Part shown: positions 9,291 to 19,649 of the stretch, one piece after another
Layout: every line of letters starts with the position of its first letter
Position numbering within the stretch: position 1 is the first letter of the stretch
NCBI RefSeq assembly: GCF_028554725.1
Contig: NC_071669.1
Span: 27,270,001-27,334,000 of the forward strand
Reading direction: 5' to 3'
From: Zeugodacus cucurbitae
Lineage: Eukaryota; Arthropoda; Insecta; Diptera; Tephritidae
DNA: 64,000 nt
Position numbers and translations under genes: made by a program
Notes under the pieces: generated by a model
What the model saw: the letters and a program-made list of their open reading frames with translations, nothing else
Told to the model about the DNA's origin: nothing
The model's database searches: none

Positions 9291-10502
9291 GCTTGCCCCC
9301 GCCACGATGTCAAAATCGTGCTTGGCGATATTAACGCCAGGGTGGGTAAAGAAGGTGTCTTTGGCACAACAGTCGGAAAATTCAGCCTCCATGACGAAAC
9401 ATCGCCAAACGGTCTGAGGCTGATCGACTTCGCTGGGGCCCGAAATATGGTCGTCTGTAGTACCAGATTCCAGCATAAGAAAATACATCAAGCTACTTGG
9501 CTGTCTCCTGATCGAAACACGCGTAACCAAATCGATCACGTTGTGATAGACGGAAGACATGTCTCCAGTGTTTTAGACGTACGTACGCTCCGAGGACCAA
9601 ATATAGACTCGGACCATTATCTGGTTGCAGCGAAGATACGTACCCGCCTCTGTGCAGCAAAGAACGCCCGTCAACAAACACAAAGAAGGTTCGACGTCGA
9701 AAAGCTGCAAACGCAACAGACAGCCACGAAATACTCTACTCGACTTGCACTCCTGCTCTCTGAGAGCACTCATCAGCATCTCGGTATAAGGGAACTGTGG
9801 GAGGGCATCTCAAACTCACTGCGTACCGCTGCAACCGAAACCATTGGCTTTCGGAAAAGTCAAAAAAACAGCTGGTACACCAAAAGCTTCATCATGATTG
9901 GGAAGGACCTCTCCCAGCCGTTCGATACCAAACGAGGTTTCAGGCAAGGTGACCCACTATCGTGCGACTTCTTTAACTTGATGTTGGAAAAAATAATACG
10001 AGCTGCAGAGCTAAATAGAGAAGGTACAATCTTCTACAAGAGTGTACAGCTGCTGGCGTACGCCGATGATATTGATATCATCGGAAGCAACAACCGCGCC
10101 GTTTGTTCTGCTTTTTCCCGCATGGATAAGGAGGCGAAGCGAATGGGTCTGGAGGTGAATGAGGACAAGACGAAATATCTCCTGTCATTAAGCAAACAGT
10201 CGGCGCATTCGCGTCTTGGCTCCCACGTCACTGTTGACAGTCATAACGTCGAAGTTGTAGATAATTTCATATACCTGGGAACCAGTATCAACAACACCAA
10301 CAATGTCAGCCTCGAAATCCAGCGCAGAATAACTCTTGCCAACAGGTGCTACTTTGGACTGAGTAGGCAATTGAACAGTAAAGTCCGTTGGAGGGACCAG
10401 GTGGAGAGCGACCTGGTTACACTTGGAATCTCCATCTGGCGCCGAACTGCGAAGGAAAGAGAGGAGTGGCGCGCTCTCATCGATTCGGCTATAACCGGCT
10501 AA
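8973..10502 (+). CDS. Chimeric gypsy integrase / LINE EN-RT open frame
   Basis: This 509-codon frame is built from three sources. Residues 1 to about 106 are a gypsy integrase tail. About 107-230 are the second half of an apurinic-type endonuclease (GDINARVG, NQIDHVVIDG, DSDHYLVAAK) as in RTE-like LINEs. About 310-509 are reverse transcriptase with RQGDPLSCDFFNLMLE and the catalytic YADD (Asp codons at 10065-10070), then a short C-terminal tail (WRDQVESDL). Joins near residues 300 and 476 remove the RT N-terminus and most of the C-terminal region, yet the frame stays open. It cannot be a complete retrotransposon protein. Whether it is expressed is unknown; a TE scrap is the default reading. 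Confidence 0.7.
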   Translation: MSTGNWYKHVDRVQQIINSTSPRSTRQSPFRIMAGLEMRLKGIPHLLELLEESAIEELDAEREVIRQLTRHNIARIQDKGRTCNKRQRAEVDYNKNELEAIKRTQYACPRHDVKIVLGDINARVGKEGVFGTTVGKFSLHDETSPNGLRLIDFAGARNMVVCSTRFQHKKIHQATWLSPDRNTRNQIDHVVIDGRHVSSVLDVRTLRGPNIDSDHYLVAAKIRTRLCAAKNARQQTQRRFDVEKLQTQQTATKYSTRLALLLSESTHQHLGIRELWEGISNSLRTAATETIGFRKSQKNSWYTKSFIMIGKDLSQPFDTKRGFRQGDPLSCDFFNLMLEKIIRAAELNREGTIFYKSVQLLAYADDIDIIGSNNRAVCSAFSRMDKEAKRMGLEVNEDKTKYLLSLSKQSAHSRLGSHVTVDSHNVEVVDNFIYLGTSINNTNNVSLEIQRRITLANRCYFGLSRQLNSKVRWRDQVESDLVTLGISIWRRTAKEREEWRALIDSAITG

Positions 10503-10504
10503 AC

Positions 10505-11079
10505 GGTTGAACGCCAATCACATACATACATTTAAATTTGGTATATAAAATGATTTTTCTACTGCTTCTTCCGTTTTGCTGTCCGTGCCTATGTGCCATG
10601 TTGATGATTTCATTTTCCATAACTGTTGGAACTATCTTTGTGTTTAGTCGCCGATAATCGCAACACAAACGTTTCCTTCCATCTTTCTTCGAAACTAATA
10701 CCACTGGTGACGCATAATTTTAATTACTGCGTTTAATGATCCCGTCCTTCAACCACTCTTTAACTTGTTCATCTTCTTCCTGTCTATCGGCATATGACAT
10801 CCGTCTGGGATTTTCGAATACTGGGTTGTCATCTGATAGTAAGATCTTCATCTCTACTGGCGAATCCGAATTGCTTGTACGAGTAGGCTTATAATTCGCT
10901 ACCATTCTTCTTACTATAGTTGCTTGCTCTTTGTTGAGTTGTAAAATATCGACTTCATCCACAGGTACCTTTTCCATTCCTAAGAACTTATACATGATTC
11001 CAAACTCTTCGCTCAGTTCGGCAATCCTGTTATCACCTTCATCAATTGGGTTGTTCTTAGCATCAGTGCTCAGACTCAT
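10505..11079 (-). pseudogene. Ty3/gypsy reverse transcriptase N-part, joined to integrase finger
   Basis: On the minus strand this has the RT entry region: NPRRMSYADRQEEDEQ, WLKDGII, then ASPVVLVSKKDGRKRLCCDY. An in-frame TAA (10717-10719 region) lies between the two halves. After DYRRLN it jumps to an integrase zinc-finger remnant (HRHG...). The polymerase core with its YxDD motif and the RNase H are deleted. Relative to B' this copy also lost bases after ggcacggac (near 10584), shifting the frame. Confidence 0.75.
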
Positions 11080-11698
11080 GAATCAACTTCGAACTCGCTT
11101 CTGAAATGCTTAACTCTCGCGGCTCCTTAGCCACAGCAGCGTCCTCGCTCTCATTGTTTGCTACTTCCAAAGTCCTTCTAACACGGATCCGCTTGCGATA
11201 CTTCCTAACAGCCTCCATATACTGCTCCTCATCTTCATGCACCCTTGCGCCCACATTTGATTTCACATCAAACCTCTTAGGCTTCGCTGACCCAACACTC
11301 CGATCTTTCCTTAATGTTCCAGTATTCACCTCCTCCTTGCTTTGTGTCTTTTCATCCACCTTCTTCTGCCTGAACTCGGCGCCATCTTGCGTAACGAATA
11401 AATCGACTTGTCTCAGAACGTCGTTACCAATCACGAGCGTATATTTGATGTCTCGCTCTCTCACTACGTGAAAATTTACATTCAATTTTATGTTGTCTAT
11501 CTTGATGGATGTGGTAAAGCTTCCTATTGTTCTAAGTTTGCTGGTACCGATACCCATCAACTGTCGCTGTTCTCTACTTGAGTCAACGTCCAGACTAAGT
11601 ATGTTTACCGTATCGTAACGTATAATACATAAGTCGCTACCTGTGTCGATGAATGTCAACGCAGATTTTCCGTTGAAATTTACATCCTTAAAAATCAA
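11063..11698 (-). pseudogene. Ty3/gypsy retropepsin-like protease region
   Basis: This is a 211-codon open frame. The catalytic aspartate motif is in ALTFIDTGSDLCIIRYD near the start (about residue 18), and the flap-like YTLVIGNDVL segment is near residue 87, where retropepsins carry their second conserved G-N-D/L motif. The rest (about 110-211) is a charged linker toward RT. It overlaps the RT frame by 17 bp. It would process the Gag-Pol polyprotein of its element, but the element is gutted. Confidence 0.75.
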
Positions 11699-11878
11699 TC
11701 CACTATATTAGGCTTGAGTCATTTAACCCTATCATTGTTCGAAGTTTGGACGAAGTCAATGAGTCCTCAACATCAACAGTAAAGTTGTTGTAATCGACTC
11801 TAACCTCACACACACTCCGTTGGCTTGCTATCTCTTCCACATCAGTTTCGGAACCGTCACTCACAGTCAGGCCGATAT
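11699..11878 (-). other. Gypsy sequence upstream of protease, interrupted
   Basis: The minus-strand reading contains SETDVEEIASQRS and SSKLRTMIGLND, ending in a stop at about 11705. It directly precedes the protease and is probably the Gag-Pol junction region. The 36-bp-TIR element splits it at 11879. Compared with B' it differs by a small indel near 11770-11780. Confidence 0.4.
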
Positions 11879-14034
11879 CAAAGAACGTATAATAATAAGA
11901 AGGAGCAAATGTTAACTCGCAACTTTTTGAGTGCGAAATTATAAGGGAACATCGAAAACTCGCCACTTCGAAAGAAAAAAGTACACCACAGGATCAGCGA
12001 ACTGGGAACAATGATACAAACAGACGCAAGTGATCTGAACAAAACACTGACTAAGGCGCGCGCATTTTCATTTTCCCTATAGCGCAGATTGTAAACGCGA
12101 AGGAGTTAACGAAATGCGGTTCCGAGCATTTACGTTCGAATTCATCTTTTCATCATCTTTTTTTTTTTAAAGGATTTTTTGAAGATCTACTTTTATATAG
12201 TAATTTCAATAGCATATTTTCTTTATTTTAATAATTATAATATTTCATGAAAATATTTGCTCATCTGCCAAAAATCCAGCAAAACGTTTATGCCAATGAA
12301 CGCAATTCAGATTCACGCACACATTAATCAATACACATACGCTTGTCGTCACTTTTGCCTTTTCCTCGAGTACAGTTGATGGTCGATGGCAAGGAGGGGT
12401 CGAGGCGGAGTGGTCCCCTAATGATCCTAATGATATATTTATTACTGGATTAAATTATACAGAATTGAACAAAATTTAAGAATTATTGTGAATTCATATA
12501 TTCTTATTTAAATGACCCCTTAATATATCAATATTTCACAATACAAATAGATATCTAGCATTTAAGAAAACCCTGCGTTGAAACGCCTCTGCCCATGGTG
12601 TTGTGTCGAAGGTGTAACGGCGATTTTGCGCGAAGGCGGCGTGACGCTACATTGTGTTGTTGTAAAGTTGTAGCAAAATGTTGCAAATAAGTAAATGACC
12701 GCTTCCCTTACCCCTGACAACTTTGCCAACAAACATACAGATGTGCTCACATACATATTGATGTCGAATTGTGCGAGTCGACGAGAAATTGACAAAAATA
12801 TTTCAAATCGACAATCGAGAAGCAATGTCGGCTATGTTGTCACATTTGTTTCTTTTGCAGGGTTTTGTTCTTGAATTGTGACATACGCTACTTTTATAGT
12901 AATGTAATGTTCGATTTGCCTACGTTTCATGCCGCTGAGTTTCAGCTAAAATAGGCTAAATCGGAAACAAAGGATAAGGGATATGCATTCATCTGAACAT
13001 TGATTTTCAAGCCTCCACAGAATTTATTCAAGAATCTTTTATATTTGGGAAGGGCTATGTTGCCACTTTTCACTTCTGATGTGAACAATCTTGATTTTTA
13101 GCATCGTCGTGAAGAAATAACTTGTGGGCGGCTTGTATATGCGGGGGTCAATGGCAATGGTCGCATTATCATCATACTAAAACGATTTTTGCTTTACCAG
13201 GCGCCCATAAAAAGAAGTGCGACGCTGAGTTGCGAATTCACGCACTTTACTTTTTGGAAGACGCGCGTTCCTTATGAATGAAATTGTTTTTGTTGTGGCA
13301 GAAACATTTAAATGTTCTAATTAGAATACATATGTAGCGCAAGCGCAAATATTGACCAATCATAAAGCACTTGCGCATACGATTGGTTGTTGTTTGTGTA
13401 ACTTGCGCGTTTTTTATTCATTTTTTGCAAGTAATTGTTAGAAGGAATTGTGAGGAACATATGTACGTGTGTATGCTTGCATGCGTGTACATCTCTTTTG
13501 GCATTAGAAAAAATATGGAATTCAGTATAAACTTACACACATACTTAATTATATGAATTTACTTTGCCATAGACAACTAGAAATCAATGTGATCAGTGGA
13601 CCTGCTGGCATAGGGCAACTTTATGTTGCAACTTGAAATATTTTGCCGAAGTTCAAATCCCGCCAGAAATTCTACAATTTTATTTTTATTTTCATGTTTT
13701 TTTTTATTTTATTTTACTTTAAAATTAATCAGAATTACTTTGATTATTTTTACATTCTCCCATAAGTTAATTGCTTTTTATTACAAATTTATCTAATATT
13801 CCCTAATGCATATGAGCAAGATCAGCTGCGCAAGCAATCTCTGTTCTCATGTTCCTTTATATTGTGGTATACACTTGCTTGGTTCCCTTATCGAGTGGTA
13901 AACATATTCGATTTGTTCCCCTTTTGAGTGGTGTGTTCCTTTATAGTGTTCGAAATTTTTTCGATGTTCCCTAATGTCAAATAACATTTTGGCATAGCTA
14001 ACATTTGCTCCTTCTTATTATTATACGTTCTTTG
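11879..14034. mobile_element. Complete 2156-bp element with 36-bp terminal inverted repeats
   Basis: Positions 11879-11914 and 13999-14034 are inverted copies (outer bases caaagaacgtataataat). The interior has no transposase that I can recognise in any frame, and its ORFs are short and low complexity. Related ends lie at 2001-2010 and 2019-2336. No clear target duplication is seen (flanks gccgatat and ctttgtcc). It is most likely a non-autonomous DNA transposon; the superfamily is unresolved. Confidence 0.65.
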
Positions 14035-14355
14035 CTTTGTCCAAGGTTGTATGTGTATCACCGGTTTTCTGAATTTTGTTTGATAGCAAATGGAGTTCCG
14101 TACTACAATAGAGTTCTAGAAACCATTGAAATTTTGTGGTGTTGTGAAATGTACTACAATAGATTGCATTGAACACACCGAAAGCTTTAAGCTCTTCTGC
14201 CACAATCATATGTTTTCTGACATTTTGACATACAGAAAGTAAATTAAATTCAAAATTAATTGAAATCAAAAAACAAAATTTGAAAAAAAAAAGATATGAA
14301 AAATATGTAATATGTATGTAATAATATGTAATATGTAATAATTGTATTGGACAAT
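14035..14355 (-). repeat. Start of a third A unit, truncated
   Basis: After 53 bp continuing from B, 14088-14355 repeats 1-267 with two or three differences (for example one extra A in the A-run near 14290). It stops at ggacaat, where unrelated DNA begins. This is the left-arm breakpoint. Confidence 0.85.
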
Positions 14356-14690
14356 CACCGAAAATTTGGGTAAATCTCTCAGGTATCTTAATTTAATTCA
14401 GAGGAAATATTTTTCTTCTAATAGAAGAACCCGAAATGGTTATAATCGAGTCATAACTTCCCCTATCTCTCATATACCTAATTATAGGATTTTCAAATTG
14501 GGTCAAATTGTGTGTTATCTTAACCCTAACTTGGGCACCAACTTTTTACTACGATTTCGGGCACTATTTACATTTGTAAATACGTACATTTGTATATGTT
14601 ATTTTAGAGAGAAGTTGATATTCCGTAAAAATCTAATCTAAATTAGAGAGAGAAAGAGAGTAACTTTTAAGAATAATATCCTTTCCTTTT
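14356..14690. other. Spacer with DINE-like scrap
   Basis: Positions 14356-14525 resemble DINE-like copies near 49790-49860 and 54480 (cttcccctatctctcatatacctaa, gggtcaaattgtgtgttatctt). Positions 14526-14690 show nothing recognisable. Confidence 0.45.
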
Positions 14691-14924
14691 AGAGGCCGAA
14701 CCAAGTTCACGCATTATATTCCATCCAAGCTAGCCAAATACGGCATAAAGCTATGGTGGGTTTGTGATGCGAAATCATACTACCCTCTGACTGGTCAAAT
14801 TTATACTGGTAAATCGTGCAGTGACAGAGAAAAAAACCAAGGAGAAAGAGTGGTTAAAGATTTGGTTGAACAGTACAAAAATACTGGAAGAAATGTCACA
14901 ATTCCATTTCCTTTAATAAAGTAA
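14691..14924 (+). pseudogene. PiggyBac-type transposase fragment
   Basis: The 77-codon reading to TAA at 14922-14924 has the piggyBac catalytic-core landmarks: GRTKFTHYIPSKLAKYGIK, then WWVCDAKSYYPLTGQIYTGK with its conserved Asp, then GERVVKDLV and TGRNVT. The N-terminal DNA-binding part, the remaining catalytic acids and the Cys-rich tail are absent. A ccttttag stretch just upstream looks like a splice acceptor but is probably chance. It lies directly beside the NUMT. Confidence 0.8.
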
Positions 14925-15004
14925 AAATATACAAAAATAAAATAACTTAGTACTTCGGTCTGCATCAGTCATTACCCCCTAAGTAATTAACCGTTTTTCA
15001 TTGT

Positions 15005-15779
15005 AAAAAATTAGATGAAAACAGCCTATTATAAAAAATCTCGTTTTCATTAAATTCAACTGGTAATAATTAATTGTTTATTATTAATTTAATAATAAAA
15101 TATAACTATTACTTAATAACATAAAAAAATAAATTAATAATTGAAATAATAATTAAATAAGATAACAAAAAATTATCATATCTGTATAAAAAGATTTAGT
15201 AAATAATTAATTTTATACAAATTTTTTTTTTTTTTTTTTTAAATTATAAAATTTATAAAATATTAAAATTTAAAATAGATTTTCATTCAAAATTTATTTT
15301 TATATAGTCTTAAAAATTTTAAAATATTAGTTAAAGATAAATTAACGATATACCAGTTAAGATTAATAAATATCTATATGTATATAAATATTTAATTAAT
15401 TAATATATGCCTATTAATTATGTCAAAAAAACCCTAGAATTCAGAGATCTATAACAATTAGATCAATTGATTAGTAGATAAAATCATCTGTAGTTAGACA
15501 TTTGTATAAATAAATAATAAAAATAACTCTTTGTTATTCATCTATCTATTTATCTATGAGTTGTACTTTTAGCTCTCGGAAATGTCTATATTGGAATTTA
15601 CTGTTAACTACTAGTAAAAAATACAATTTAAATAAGTTTACTAATTTAACTTATTTAGATAAAATTAATTTAAATGTAATTATTTTATCTAACTTAATTA
15701 AAATTAACTATAGAAAAAAAAAAAAAAAAAAAATTAGATGAAAACAGCCTATTATAAATGAAATAAGCTGTTTTCATTG
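15005..15779 (+). promoter_or_regulatory. Mitochondrial control (A+T-rich) region, partial copy
   Basis: This is very AT-rich, with a T-run at about 15222-15240, an A-run at 15713-15732 and no genes. A motif attagatgaaaacagcctat occurs at both edges (15012 and 15734). The second copy folds as a hairpin, ATGAAAACAG pairing with CTGTTTTCAT, just before tRNA-Ile. In mtDNA this region holds replication and transcription origins. Confidence 0.8.
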
Positions 15780-15845
15780 AATGAATTGCCTGACGAAAAG
15801 GGTTACCTTGATAGGGTAAATTATGTAATAATATTACATTCATTA
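15780..15845 (+). tRNA. trnI: tRNA-Ile(GAT)
   Basis: The acceptor AATGAAT pairs with ATTCATT (15838-15844); the anticodon GAT is in accttgatagg. It is first in the Ile-Gln-Met cluster. Confidence 0.9.
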
Positions 15846-15911
15846 TATTTAATAGAATTAAACTATTTCTAAAAGTATCAAAAACTTTTGTGCATCATAC
15901 ACCAAAATATA
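15843..15911 (-). tRNA. trnQ: tRNA-Gln(TTG)
   Basis: Minus strand: acceptor TATATTT (15911-15905) pairs with the AAATATA end at 15850-15844. Anticodon TTG is in agtttttgata. It slightly overlaps tRNA-Ile on the other strand, as is usual. Confidence 0.88.
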
Positions 15912-15919
15912 TCAATTAT

Positions 15920-15988
15920 AAAAAGATAAGCTAATCAAGCTACTGGGTTCATACCCCATTTATAAAGGTCCTAATCCTTTTCTTTTTA
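15920..15988 (+). tRNA. trnM: tRNA-Met(CAT)
   Basis: Acceptor AAAAAGA pairs with TCTTTTT (15981-15987). Anticodon CAT is in gggttcatacccc. It abuts ND2. Confidence 0.9.
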
Positions 15989-17011
15989 ATTTTTAATAAT
16001 TCAGCTAAAATTATATTCTTCTTTATCTTAATTACAGGTACAATAATCACAGTATCATCTAATTCTTGATTGGGAGCTTGAATAGGTCTAGAAATTAATT
16101 TATTATCTTTTATCCCCCTAATAAATAGTAATAATTTAATATCTACAGAAGCCTCTCTTAAGTATTTCCTAACTCAAGCCTTAGCCTCAGCAGTATTATT
16201 ATTTGCTATTATAATGAGATACTTAAACAATTTTCCTGTCACACAAAAAAATTCTTTATATAATGACTTAATTATTACATCATCACTATTATTAAAAAGA
16301 GGGGCAGCCCCCTTTCATTTCTGATTTCCAAATGTTATAGAAGGCTTATCGTGAATAAACGCTTTAACTTTAATAACCTGACAAAAAATTGCCCCTCTTA
16401 TATTAATCTCCTACATTTCGCAAAACAATTTTATTCTTTTAGTAATCTTTACATCAACCATTGTAGGATCTTTAGGAGGATTAAATCAAACTTCCTTACG
16501 AAAGTTAATAGCCTTCTCCTCTATCAACCACCTAGGTTGAATATTAGCGGCTATCCAAACTAGTGAATCGATATGATTAATTTATTTTTCATTTTATTCA
16601 TTTTTATCCTTCAGTCTAACCTTCATATTCAACAATTTTAAAATATTCCACATCAATCAACTATTCGATTCATTTTTTAGATCAAAAATTTTAAAATTTA
16701 TATTATTTCTTAATCTTCTATCCTTAGGTGGACTACCCCCATTCATTGGGTTTCTACCTAAATGGTTGGTTATTCAGATATTAGTTCTAAAAAGACAATA
16801 CATTTTAGTAACCATCATAACTGTAATAACTTTAATTACATTATTTTTTTATCTACGACTATGTTTTGCAGCTTTTATACTAAACTACTACGAAAATAAT
16901 TGAACGGTAAATATATTCATCAACAATTTTTCTTTTAAAACTATACTTGTTTTATCTTTCATCTCTACATTTAGATTAGTACTAGTTTCCCTAGTCTACC
17001 TATTCTTGTAA
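15989..17011 (+). pseudogene. ND2: ND2 (complex I), nuclear copy, open in mt code
   Basis: NADH dehydrogenase subunit 2 is a multi-pass inner-membrane proton-pump subunit. The frame has 340 codons plus TAA (17009-17011), starting at ATT directly after tRNA-Met, which is the usual tephritid length of 1023 bp. No frameshift is needed when read with TGA as Trp and AGA as Ser. In nuclear code it is full of stops. It has standard order and spacing to tRNA-Met and tRNA-Trp. Confidence 0.92.
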
Positions 17012-17022
17012 ATTTATAGAAT

Positions 17023-17090
17023 AAGGCTTTAAGTTAAATAAACTAATAGCCTTCAAAGCTATAAATATAAGTATAGTCTTTTAAGCCTTA
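17023..17090 (+). tRNA. trnW: tRNA-Trp(TCA)
   Basis: Acceptor AAGGCTT pairs with AAGCCTT (17083-17089). Anticodon TCA is in gccttcaaagc; it reads TGA as Trp in mitochondria. Confidence 0.9.
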
Positions 17091-17145
17091 GTAAGTTTTT
17101 ACTCCTTTAGAATTGCAGTCTAATGTCATTATTGACTATAAAGCC
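17083..17145 (-). tRNA. trnC: tRNA-Cys(GCA)
   Basis: Minus strand: anticodon GCA in agactgcaattct. The acceptor GGCTTTA pairs with TAAGGCT using G-U pairs. It overlaps tRNA-Trp by about 8 bp on the opposite strand, the typical dipteran arrangement. Confidence 0.87.
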
Positions 17146-17146
17146 T

Positions 17147-17213
17147 TGATTAAAAAGAATAAATTCTTATAAATAGATTTACAGTCTATTGCCTAAACTT
17201 CAGCCATTTAATC
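17147..17213 (-). tRNA. trnY: tRNA-Tyr(GTA)
   Basis: Minus strand: anticodon GTA in agactgtaaatct; the acceptor begins GATTAAA. Its 5' end overlaps the first bases of COI by about 2 bp, as usual. Confidence 0.88.
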
Positions 17214-18750
17214 GCGACAATGGCTATTTTCAACGAACCATAAAGATATCGGAACATTATATTTTATTTTCGGAGCTTGAGCAGGTATAGTAGGAACATC
17301 TCTTAGAATCTTAGTCCGGGCAGAACTGGGTCACCCAGGAGCTTTAATCGGAGATGATCAAATCTATAATGTCATCGTAACAGCTCATGCATTTGTTATG
17401 ATTTTTTTCATAGTAATACCTATTATAATTGGAGGATTTGGAAATTGACTAGTACCCCTAATACTAGGAGCGCCAGATATAGCATTCCCTCGAATGAATA
17501 ATATAAGATTTTGATTATTACCTCCCTCTCTTACATTACTTTTAGTGAGCAGTATAGTAGAAAACGGAGCTGGTACAGGTTGAACTGTTTATCCTCCCCT
17601 TTCATCAATTATCGCTCATGGTGGGGCCTCAGTTGATTTAGCTATTTTTTCTCTGCATTTAGCTGGTATTTCATCAATTTTAGGAGCCGTAAATTTCATT
17701 ACTACAGTAATTAATATGCGATCAACAGGAATCACATTTGACCGGATACCTTTATTCGTTTGAGCCGTAGTATTGACAGCTCTTCTTTTACTTCTATCTC
17801 TACCTGTATTAGCCGGAGCTATTACTATACTTTTAACAGACCGAAACTTAAACACCTCTTTCTTCGACCCAGCTGGTGGTGGAGACCCTATTTTATACCA
17901 ACATTTGTTTTGATTCTTTGGACACCCTGAAGTTTATATTTTAATTTTACCAGGATTCGGTATAATTTCTCATATTATTAGACAAGAATCGGGTAAAAAG
18001 GAAACATTTGGTTCCTTAGGTATAATTTACGCTATAATAGCAATTGGATTACTTGGGTTTATCGTATGAGCCCATCATATATTTACAGTAGGTATAGATG
18101 TTGATACTCGAGCTTACTTCACTTCAGCTACAATAATTATTGCTGTTCCTACTGGAATTAAAATTTTCAGATGACTAGCCACTCTTCATGGAACACAATT
18201 AAATTATTCCCCAGCTATATTATGAGCTTTAGGTTTTGTATTTTTATTCACAGTTGGGGGACTAACTGGAGTAGTATTAGCCAACTCTTCTGTTGATATT
18301 ATTCTTCATGACACTTACTACGTAGTAGCTCATTTCCATTATGTTTTATCAATAGGAGCAGTATTTGCTATTATAGCTGGATTTGTACACTGATATCCAT
18401 TATTTACTGGATTAGTTTTAAACCCTAAGTGATTAAAAAGTCAATTTATTATTATATTTATTGGTGTAAACTTAACTTTCTTCCCTCAACACTTCTTAGG
18501 ATTAGCAGGAATACCTCGACGCTACTCCGACTACCCAGATGCTTACACAACATGAAATGTAGTTTCTACAATTGGTTCATCAATTTCTTTACTAGGAATT
18601 CTTTTCTTCTTATTTATTATTTGAGAAAGATTAGTTACTCAACGTCAAGTAATTTACCCAATGCAACTTAGTTCTTCAATTGAATGACTTCAAAATACAC
18701 CACCTGCTGAACATAGTTATTCAGAATTACCTCTTTTAACTAATTTCTAA
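17212..18750 (+). pseudogene. COX1: COI, cytochrome c oxidase subunit I, nuclear copy
   Basis: COI is the catalytic haem-copper subunit of complex IV, with 12 membrane spans. The frame has 512 codons plus TAA (18748-18750) from the TCG start used by flies (SRQWLFSTNHKDIG). I saw no internal stop or frameshift in mitochondrial code. Conserved metal-ligand regions are visible, including the HPEVYI segment and HHMFTVG. The usual barcode region (about the first 700 bp) is fully present. Standard length and spacing argue for a recent transfer. In the nucleus it cannot be translated because of TGA codons. Confidence 0.93.
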
Positions 18751-18811
18751 TATGGCAGATTAGTGCAATGGATTTAAGCTCCATATATAAAGTATTTTAC
18801 TTTTATTAGAA
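18746..18811 (+). tRNA. trnL2: tRNA-Leu(TAA)
   Basis: Acceptor TCTAATA pairs with TATTAGA (18804-18810). Anticodon TAA is in ggatttaagctcc. It overlaps the end of COI by 5 bp and separates COI from COII, the ancestral insect arrangement. Confidence 0.9.
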
Positions 18812-18815
18812 ACTA

Positions 18816-19505
18816 ATGACAACATGAGCTGCCCTTGGCCTTCAAGATAGTGCCTCTCCTCTTATAGAACAACTTACATTTTTTCATGATCATGCTCTTA
18901 TAATTTTAGTAATAATTACAACTCTTGTAGGTTATTTAATATTTATATTGTTCTTCAATACTTACACAAACCGAAACCTCCTTCACGGTCAAACCATTGA
19001 AATAATTTGAACTATTCTTCCAGCAATTGTTCTGCTATTTATTGCTTTCCCCTCTCTACGCCTACTTTACTTATTGGATGAAATTAATGAACCTTCAGTA
19101 ACTTTAAAGGCTATCGGACACCAATGATACTGAAGTTACGAATATTCAGATTTCATAAATGTAGAATTTGACTCATATATAATCCCTACTAATGAATTAG
19201 CTACAGACGGATTTCGTTTATTAGACGTAGATAACCGAGTAGTTTTACCTATAAATTCACAAATTCGAATTTTAGTGACAGCCGCAGATGTAATCCACTC
19301 TTGAACAATTCCATCGTTAGGAGTAAAAGTTGATGGAACCCCGGGTCGATTAAACCAAACTAATTTTTTAATAAACCGCCCAGGTTTATTCTATGGTCAA
19401 TGTTCTGAAATTTGCGGAGCTAATCACAGTTTTATACCTATTGTAATCGAAAGAATCCCTGTTAATCATTTTATTAAATGAGTTACTAACAGAGCTAACT
19501 CATAA
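18816..19505 (+). pseudogene. COX2: COII, cytochrome c oxidase subunit II, nuclear copy
   Basis: COII carries the binuclear CuA centre that receives electrons from cytochrome c. The frame has 229 codons plus TAA from ATG at 18816 (MTTWAALGLQDSASP). It has an N-terminal membrane hairpin, then the soluble CuA domain, with the copper-ligand stretch CSEICGANHSFMPI near residues 195-210. It is intact in mitochondrial code, with normal length for a tephritid. Confidence 0.92.
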
Positions 19506-19510
19506 TTTAT

Positions 19511-19581
19511 CATTAGATGACTGAAAGCAAGTTCTGGTCTCTTAAACCATTTTATAGTAAATTAGCACTTACTTCTAATGA
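19511..19581 (+). tRNA. trnK: tRNA-Lys(CTT)
   Basis: Acceptor CATTAGA pairs with TCTAATG (19574-19580). Anticodon CTT is in ggtctcttaaacc. Confidence 0.9.
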
Positions 19582-19582
19582 A

Positions 19583-19649
19583 AAAAAATTAGTTAAAATA
19601 TAACATTAGTATGTCAAACTGAAATTACTGAATTAATTAGTATTTTTTA
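19583..19649 (+). tRNA. trnD: tRNA-Asp(GTC)
   Basis: Anticodon GTC is in agtatgtcaaact. The AT-rich acceptor AAAAATT pairs with the 3' end near ATTTTTT. It lies between tRNA-Lys and ATP8. Confidence 0.88.

Larger units (their letters stand above)
1..14355 (+). repeat. Left arm: tandem A-M-B unit plus start of next unit
   Basis: Bases 1-267 recur at 14088-14355 in the same orientation, giving a head-to-tail period of about 14087 bp. The unit runs A (TIR-element ends, two DINE-like repeats, mariner), M (mtDNA ND4-ND5 piece), B (DINE-like end, gypsy/LINE fragments, complete TIR element). The third unit breaks off at 14355 and continues into unrelated repeat DNA. The reverse complement of the same order is found at 22050-40134. 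Copies are nearly identical but not perfectly so. Confidence 0.93.

Noticed and set aside
11106..11471. 121-codon plus-strand frame opposite the gypsy protease
   Set aside because: Shadow of the protease frame; Ser/Thr/Leu-rich composition typical of antisense reading.
14671..14690. Splice acceptor making a domesticated piggyBac exon
   Set aside because: ccttttag precedes the fragment, but there is no upstream exon and the core is cut off at both ends.
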